In this document: positions 1 to 3,141 of the stretch, in pieces
How the letters are laid out: each line of letters opens with the position of its first letter
Position numbering within the stretch: position 1 is the stretch's first letter
Source: Chthoniobacterales bacterium
Lineage (GTDB): Bacteria > Verrucomicrobiota > Verrucomicrobiia > Chthoniobacterales > UBA10450
Length of the DNA: 5,976 bases
Assembly (NCBI GenBank): GCA_013695905.1
Contig: JACCZQ010000030.1
Coordinates: 1 to 5,976 of the forward strand
Direction of reading: 5' to 3'
Position numbers and translations under genes: made by a program
The notes under the pieces: generated by a model
Database searches by the model: none
What the model saw: the letters and a program-made list of their open reading frames with translations, nothing else
What the model was told of the DNA's origin: nothing

Positions 1-872
1 GCGGCGCACCACTCGCTCAACTGCGCGAGCGATCTCGCAGAGGCGGTGCCGCCGCTCACGTTGATCGTGCGGGCCACGGCGCGCTGGCCGTCATTCATCT
101 GCTGCCAGAGCAGCGCCGCCAGATCCCGGGGGTGAAGGCAATCCCGCACCTGCGCGCCCGTTCCGTCGAACCCGAGGTAGCGGAGTGGCCGCTGCCGGAG
201 ATAGGAGTTAATCCAGTAGGTGAAGATTCCCTGATCGGGACGGCCGAATTGTCCTGCGCCGGCCAGCACGCCACAGCGATTCACCCAGACGGGGAAATCG
301 AACGCGTGCCCCATCTCGAGCGCGAGGTATTCCGAACTCAGCTTCGTGCTCCCATAAAGGGAAACCGGCGGCGCGGTGGAGAATTCCTCCGTCACACCGG
401 CGGGTGACACGCCGCGGGGCAGGGAACCATCGGTGTGAAGCTGAAACGCAGCACCATTTCGCTCCAGCGGCAGCGCCACGAGCGCCTCGATCGAATAGAC
501 GCGGCTGGTGCTCAGCAGGATGAAGCCGGCGCGGTGTCGCTTCGCCATCTCGAGCAGGTTGACCGTTCCATAGAGGTTATGCTCGATGATTTGCCGGCTG
601 CTCGTCGCGCCATCGACGCCGGCCAGCACGGAGGGATTCGCCGCTGCGTCGAGGATCCAGTCGACCGCGTTCATCTCGAGATCGCTGGGCAGACGCACGT
701 CTCCATGAATGAGGTGCACACCGAGCTTGCGCAGCGGTTCGCGATTCACCTCGCTGCCGGGGCGGGAGAAATTGTCGATGCCGATAATGCGCACCGACGC
801 ATCCCGCTCGATCAGCGCCCGAGCGATGTTGCTGCCGACAAACCCGCAAATACCGGAGATGAAAATTTTCAC
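1..872 (-). CDS. NAD-dependent sugar-nucleotide epimerase/dehydratase (extended SDR family), C-terminus cut off by window edge
   Basis: I translated this minus-strand frame by eye. It is open for 290 codons from a GTG start to the left edge, so the 3' end is missing. Residues 1-13 (MKIFISGICGFVG) form a Rossmann beta strand with the GxxGxxG NAD(P)-binding loop (G7, G10, G13). The adenine-side acidic region is GIDNFSRPGS (31-40), followed by HGDVR (56-60) and AAANPSV (76-82). The active site is visible as STS (121-123) and the YxxxK pair in YGSTK (Y173, K177). Known members of the family interconvert nucleotide-activated sugars in the cytoplasm for surface glycans. The 'LLSTSRVYSI' block recalls CDP-paratose 2-epimerase-like proteins, but the substrate cannot be read from sequence. 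GTG is chosen because an in-frame TAA lies five codons upstream and the glycine loop sits at the expected distance. No clear ribosome binding site is visible. The neighbouring methyltransferase suggests a glycan-modification locus. Confidence 0.9.
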   Translation of the reverse strand, partial: MKIFISGICGFVGSNIARALIERDASVRIIGIDNFSRPGSEVNREPLRKLGVHLIHGDVRLPSDLEMNAVDWILDAAANPSVLAGVDGATSSRQIIEHNLYGTVNLLEMAKRHRAGFILLSTSRVYSIEALVALPLERNGAAFQLHTDGSLPRGVSPAGVTEEFSTAPPVSLYGSTKLSSEYLALEMGHAFDFPVWVNRCGVLAGAGQFGRPDQGIFTYWINSYLRQRPLRYLGFDGTGAQVRDCLHPRDLAALLWQQMNDGQRAVARTINVSGGTASARSLAQLSEWCA

Positions 873-989
873 TGAGTCAGGAGATTAGGCGACACCGTAG
901 CGGGAAGGAACGCTCTCGTGCACTTCTATTAGCGATGAAAGGGCACTCAGGAGGGGACACGTGCCGTGGACCTGGATCTCCAGCGCGCC

Positions 990-1001
990 GAGGTGCACCT
1001 C
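990..1001. repeat. Perfect 12-base palindrome at the end of the methyltransferase gene
   Basis: GAGGTGCACCTC reads the same on both strands and overlaps the first two plus-strand bases of the TGA stop site (1000-1002). There is no T-tract beyond it on the minus strand, so it is not a standard terminator. A second small dyad (CTGGATCTCCAG) lies beside it at about 972-983. Both may be chance in GC-rich DNA. Confidence 0.4.
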
Positions 1002-1689
1002 ACTTCGTCGCGATAACGAGGAACTGCTTGCCGAAGAGCGGCCAGACGAGCGGCAGCTTCAGATAGGCGCGCAGCAGGGAGAGCGGAGCGGGTCGCCGAC
1101 GCGACATCTGGTAGGGGAGAAAACGCGATTCGCTGCGCTCGATGCGGAAGCCGGTGAGCTCCAGCACTTCCTTGAGGGAAAGGTCGGTGAGGGCGACATG
1201 ATGATCCCAGAAATCCCAATACGCGCCGGAGAGATATCGGACGTTTGGCCCCATGCAAATGAGCCTGCCGTTTGGCCGTAAGCAGCGGTGCGCCTGCACG
1301 AGGGTGCGGCGGAGTTCGTTCTTTCCGGGCAGGTGCTCGAAGAAATTGCTGGTGAAGATGCAGTCGAGGCTGTTCTCCGGGAGCGGCCATTCGCTCGAGC
1401 AATCCTGCAGGAGCAGCTCCACCTCCGGGGCGAGGCGCTCCCGTGCTTCCGGGTTGAGATCCATCGCGTATTTCTTCCCTGCGCGAATGTTGTTGATGAA
1501 CTCACCCCAGCCGCAGCCGAGATCGAGCAGGGTAGCATTCGGCGGGACATACTTCTGAAAGAACTCCGCCGTCAGAATCTTCCAAACCGCGTCCCGATAC
1601 GAGGCCTGCTGTGCGAAGCGCATCGAATACTGCCGCTGCAGCTCGCTCCCGAGGTCCTCGTCTGTTGAAGGAGAGCGACTCTCTTTCAT
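1000..1689 (-). CDS. Class I SAM-dependent methyltransferase (Methyltransf_11-like), substrate unknown
   Basis: The protein is 229 residues from the ATG at 1689. Motif I, which binds the SAM methionine and ribose, is LLDLGCGWGEF (54-64). The acidic residue expected to hold the ribose hydroxyls lies in MDLNP (76-80). The motif IV region is LDCIFTSNFFEHL (108-120), and the post-motif strand is LRPNGRLI (137-144). The C-terminal WPLFGKQFLVIATK (216-229) resembles methyltransferases seen in polysaccharide and glycolipid clusters, from memory of the family. It is probably cytoplasmic, with no signal peptide or membrane segment. The frame stays open to a TTG at 1755, which would add 22 residues; an in-frame TAA lies just beyond that. 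I prefer the ATG because the added residues are not part of the fold. The TTG has only a weak GAGG about ten bases upstream. Together with the epimerase downstream it may modify a sugar or lipid-linked glycan, which is an inference from context. Confidence 0.88.
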   Translation of the reverse strand: MKESRSPSTDEDLGSELQRQYSMRFAQQASYRDAVWKILTAEFFQKYVPPNATLLDLGCGWGEFINNIRAGKKYAMDLNPEARERLAPEVELLLQDCSSEWPLPENSLDCIFTSNFFEHLPGKNELRRTLVQAHRCLRPNGRLICMGPNVRYLSGAYWDFWDHHVALTDLSLKEVLELTGFRIERSESRFLPYQMSRRRPAPLSLLRAYLKLPLVWPLFGKQFLVIATK

Positions 1690-1781
1690 TTCATGGGTTC
1701 CGGTGTCGAGATGTGCATCCGCCGCCAGCGATAGCAGCGCCTCCGGCAGGTGCAAGCGCTGACCGCCTCGAGCCGCAGGTG

Positions 1782-2351
1782 CTATTTACTGCCGGGTTTG
1801 ACGGCCGGAATGCTGGCGAGATCGGGCGGGAGGTTGTCGGCTGCGAAGGTTTCGACGTTCATCTCGACGAGGCTGAGGAAGGGGCAGCCGAAATCCGGGC
1901 GCTGGCCGCCGCTGCGGTCAACGATGACGCCGACGGCCGCCACCACTCCGCCGTGGGCGCGGACGATATCCACTGTTTCCTGCACGCGGCCGCCGCGGGT
2001 GACCACGTCCTCCGCTACGATGAAGCGTTCGTCCGGCGCGATCTGGAAACCGCGCCGCAGGACCAGTCCTCCGTCAGCGTTTTTCTCGGCGAAGATGTGG
2101 CGTTTGCCTAACGAGCGGCCGACTTCCTGGCCCACGACGATGCCTCCGAGGGCAGGGGAGATCACCGCGTCGCACTCAAAGGGGCGAAGTTTATCGCCGA
2201 GCTGGCTGCACACTTCCGCCGCGATGGTGGTGTGCTGCAGCAACAGCGCGCACTGGAAGAATTGGCGGCTGTGCAGCCCGGAGCGGAGCACGAAATGGCC
2301 GTCGAGCAGCGCACCGGTGCGGCGGAAGAGCGCGAGCAGATCCTCAGACAT
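1782..2351 (-). CDS. pyrE: Orotate phosphoribosyltransferase
   Basis: PyrE joins orotate to PRPP to give orotidine 5'-monophosphate, the fifth step of de novo UMP synthesis, in the cytoplasm. The protein is 189 residues, shorter than the roughly 213 of the E. coli enzyme but within the range of compact bacterial and archaeal forms. The PRPP-binding signature is FIVAEDVVTRGGR (110-122), the equivalent of the usual VEDVVTTGGS. The flexible catalytic-loop region is IFAEKNADGGLVLRRGF (86-102) with K90 and R99/R100. The substrate hood contains SGLHSRQFFQC (24-34), and DAVISPALGGIVVG (61-74) is the strand and turn before the active site. The start is well bounded because a TGA stop lies immediately before the ATG in frame. 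The leader has no Shine-Dalgarno; its mRNA strand instead carries a CCTCCTCC run. The large inverted repeat ends about 16 bases upstream of the start. Confidence 0.96.
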   Translation of the reverse strand: MSEDLLALFRRTGALLDGHFVLRSGLHSRQFFQCALLLQHTTIAAEVCSQLGDKLRPFECDAVISPALGGIVVGQEVGRSLGKRHIFAEKNADGGLVLRRGFQIAPDERFIVAEDVVTRGGRVQETVDIVRAHGGVVAAVGVIVDRSGGQRPDFGCPFLSLVEMNVETFAADNLPPDLASIPAVKPGSK

Positions 2352-2367
2352 TCAGGAGGAGGGGAAG

Positions 2368-2452
2368 GACAGAATGACAGAATTTAACAGAATGGAGGCA
2401 GCAGCAGCAGCAGCGCCCCGTCTCCCATTCTGTCTATTCTGTTCATTCTGTC
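2368..2452. repeat. Imperfect inverted repeat with six ACAGAAT heptamers between ridA and pyrE
   Basis: The left arm (2368-2395) and right arm (2424-2452) are reverse complements apart from a one-base bulge on each side and about one mismatch. The 28-base spacer lies between them. Each arm contains three copies of the heptamer ACAGAAT: at 2369, 2377 and 2387 on the plus strand, and at 2427, 2436 and 2445 in inverted orientation. The arms are AT-rich in an otherwise GC-rich region. Transcribed from ridA towards pyrE, this would fold into a long hairpin just upstream of the pyrE start. It has no U-tract after the stem, so it is not a typical intrinsic terminator. It could be an RNA stability or boundary hairpin, a protein-binding array, or a non-autonomous repeat element. 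Confidence 0.85.
2398..2412. repeat. GCA triplet run, five units, in the loop of the inverted repeat
   Basis: Five consecutive GCA units are followed by GC, inside the spacer of the inverted repeat. The run lies outside any accepted coding region. Such short triplet runs can vary in length by slippage, but five units is short and variability is only a possibility. Confidence 0.8.
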
Positions 2453-2471
2453 GAAAGCAACAGCGTCCGCT

Positions 2472-2891
2472 CTACTCCCAGACGTCCACAGTCCCGCCGC
2501 CTTCGCCCTGCCGGCTCGCCGCGGCGATGCATTCGATCTCGACCTGCGCGCCTTTCGGCAACGCACTCACCTGCACCGTGGAACGGGCGGGCGGCGCATC
2601 CTTGAAGTAACCGGCATAGACTTCATTCATCGTCTGGAAGTCGCCCAGATTGGTCATGAACACGGTCGTCTTGACGATATTGGAAAAATCCATCCCCTCG
2701 GCCTTCAGCACGGCCGTGAGATTGTCGAGCACCCGCTTCGTCTGCTCCGCCACATCCTCCGAAACGATCTGTCCGCTCTGCGGATCGAGGGGAATCTGGC
2801 CGGCGGTGAACAGCATTGGGCCAATGCGCACGGCTTGAGAATAGGGGCCGACGGCGGCGGGAGCTTCGGTCGTGGAGACGATTTTCTTCAT
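2472..2891 (-). CDS. ridA: RidA family 2-iminobutanoate/2-iminopropanoate deaminase (YjgF/YER057c/UK114)
   Basis: RidA proteins hydrolyse reactive enamines and imines, such as 2-aminoacrylate released by PLP-dependent dehydratases, to keto acids and ammonia. They act as cytoplasmic homotrimers with the active site between subunits. The 139-residue product shows the family landmarks in order: GPYSQAV (15-21), FTAGQIPLDP (28-37), PARSTVQVSALP (101-112) and VEIECIAA (117-124). R103 matches the carboxylate-binding arginine and E120 the glutamate thought to position the catalytic water. Most relatives end near residue 125-128; this one continues with a glycine-rich tail (SRQGEGGGTVDVWE, 126-139). 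An in-frame TAG four codons upstream fixes the start as the ATG at 2891. It is divergent from secA and lies about 120 bases before pyrE, with an inverted repeat between. No specific metabolic partner can be deduced from this context. Confidence 0.96.
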   Translation of the reverse strand: MKKIVSTTEAPAAVGPYSQAVRIGPMLFTAGQIPLDPQSGQIVSEDVAEQTKRVLDNLTAVLKAEGMDFSNIVKTTVFMTNLGDFQTMNEVYAGYFKDAPPARSTVQVSALPKGAQVEIECIAAASRQGEGGGTVDVWE

Positions 2892-3141
2892 CGAGCGAGT
2901 CTAGGCACAATCTGGAGACGCACAACGGCTGTTGCGCCACCTTGTCGCTCGCCACGGCGCAGGGTGCGACGACTTTGCTCCTCTTCGGGCGGAGGTTGGA
3001 CCCGCCAGCACGAGGCGGAGCGCGTCGGCGCCGCCGCCAGCATGGTGCGTGCTCTCTCTGTCGGCAGCGACCGAAGTTTCGGTTGCGGTTCAGCCCTGCT
3101 AAACGGATTGTGGCTGTTCCGAACAAAGAGCGGATTTCCAC
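2892..3141. promoter_or_regulatory. Divergent intergenic region between ridA and secA
   Basis: This 250-base stretch must hold the promoters of ridA (leftward) and secA (rightward). I could not identify convincing -35/-10 pairs. It is GC-rich and holds several short potential hairpins: a UUCG-loop stem at 2978-2994, GGCGG/CCGCC pairing around 3014-3035, and the dyad at 3067-3086. A nine-base direct repeat CCGCCAGCA occurs at 3002 and 3034. Upstream of the secA ATG there is only a weak purine stretch (AAAGAG). Open frames across it look like stop-poor GC-rich sequence rather than genes. Confidence 0.6.
3067..3086. promoter_or_regulatory. Dyad-symmetric site upstream of secA (possible operator or leader hairpin)
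   Basis: The arms 3067-3075 and 3078-3086 pair over nine positions, one of them a G-T wobble, around the core CCGAAGTTTCGG. It sits about 55-75 bases before the secA start, where an operator or leader hairpin could act. No T-tract follows, so it is not an intrinsic terminator. Function is unproven. Confidence 0.35.

Noticed and set aside
256..630. Repeated GCCGGCCAGCACG at about 258 and 618
   Set aside because: Both copies encode VLAG in the epimerase with the same preferred codons, so coincidence is enough explanation.
132..875. Plus-strand open frames of 91 and 146 codons
   Set aside because: They are antisense to the epimerase, whose complete set of SDR motifs is readable on the minus strand.
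925..955. TAATAG on the minus strand as a -10 box for the epimerase
   Set aside because: No acceptable -35 hexamer lies at the right spacing upstream.
2368..2452. CRISPR array or insertion-sequence terminal repeats
   Set aside because: The heptamers are too short and regularly packed to be CRISPR repeats with spacers, and there is no transposase between or beside the arms.
1750..2610. A 286-codon plus-strand frame across pyrE and into ridA, including a possible SD-led ATG at 2374
   Set aside because: It is antisense to two clearly recognised genes, has low-complexity composition (poly-Ala from the GCA run) and resembles no known protein. The AGGAGG-like stretch before 2374 is too far from that ATG to be persuasive.
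2623..3141. A 172-codon minus-strand frame and two plus-strand frames (2816-3160, 2835-3149) through the ridA-secA intergenic region
   Set aside because: They overlap ridA out of frame or in antisense, and their Arg/Ala-rich translations are typical of stop-poor GC-rich DNA. Only the short 3042-3149 part is kept as a speculative finding.
2892..3141. Possible structured small RNA (for example SRP or 6S RNA) in the intergenic region
   Set aside because: I looked for the conserved SRP loop and other known signatures and found none. The short stems are expected in GC-rich sequence.
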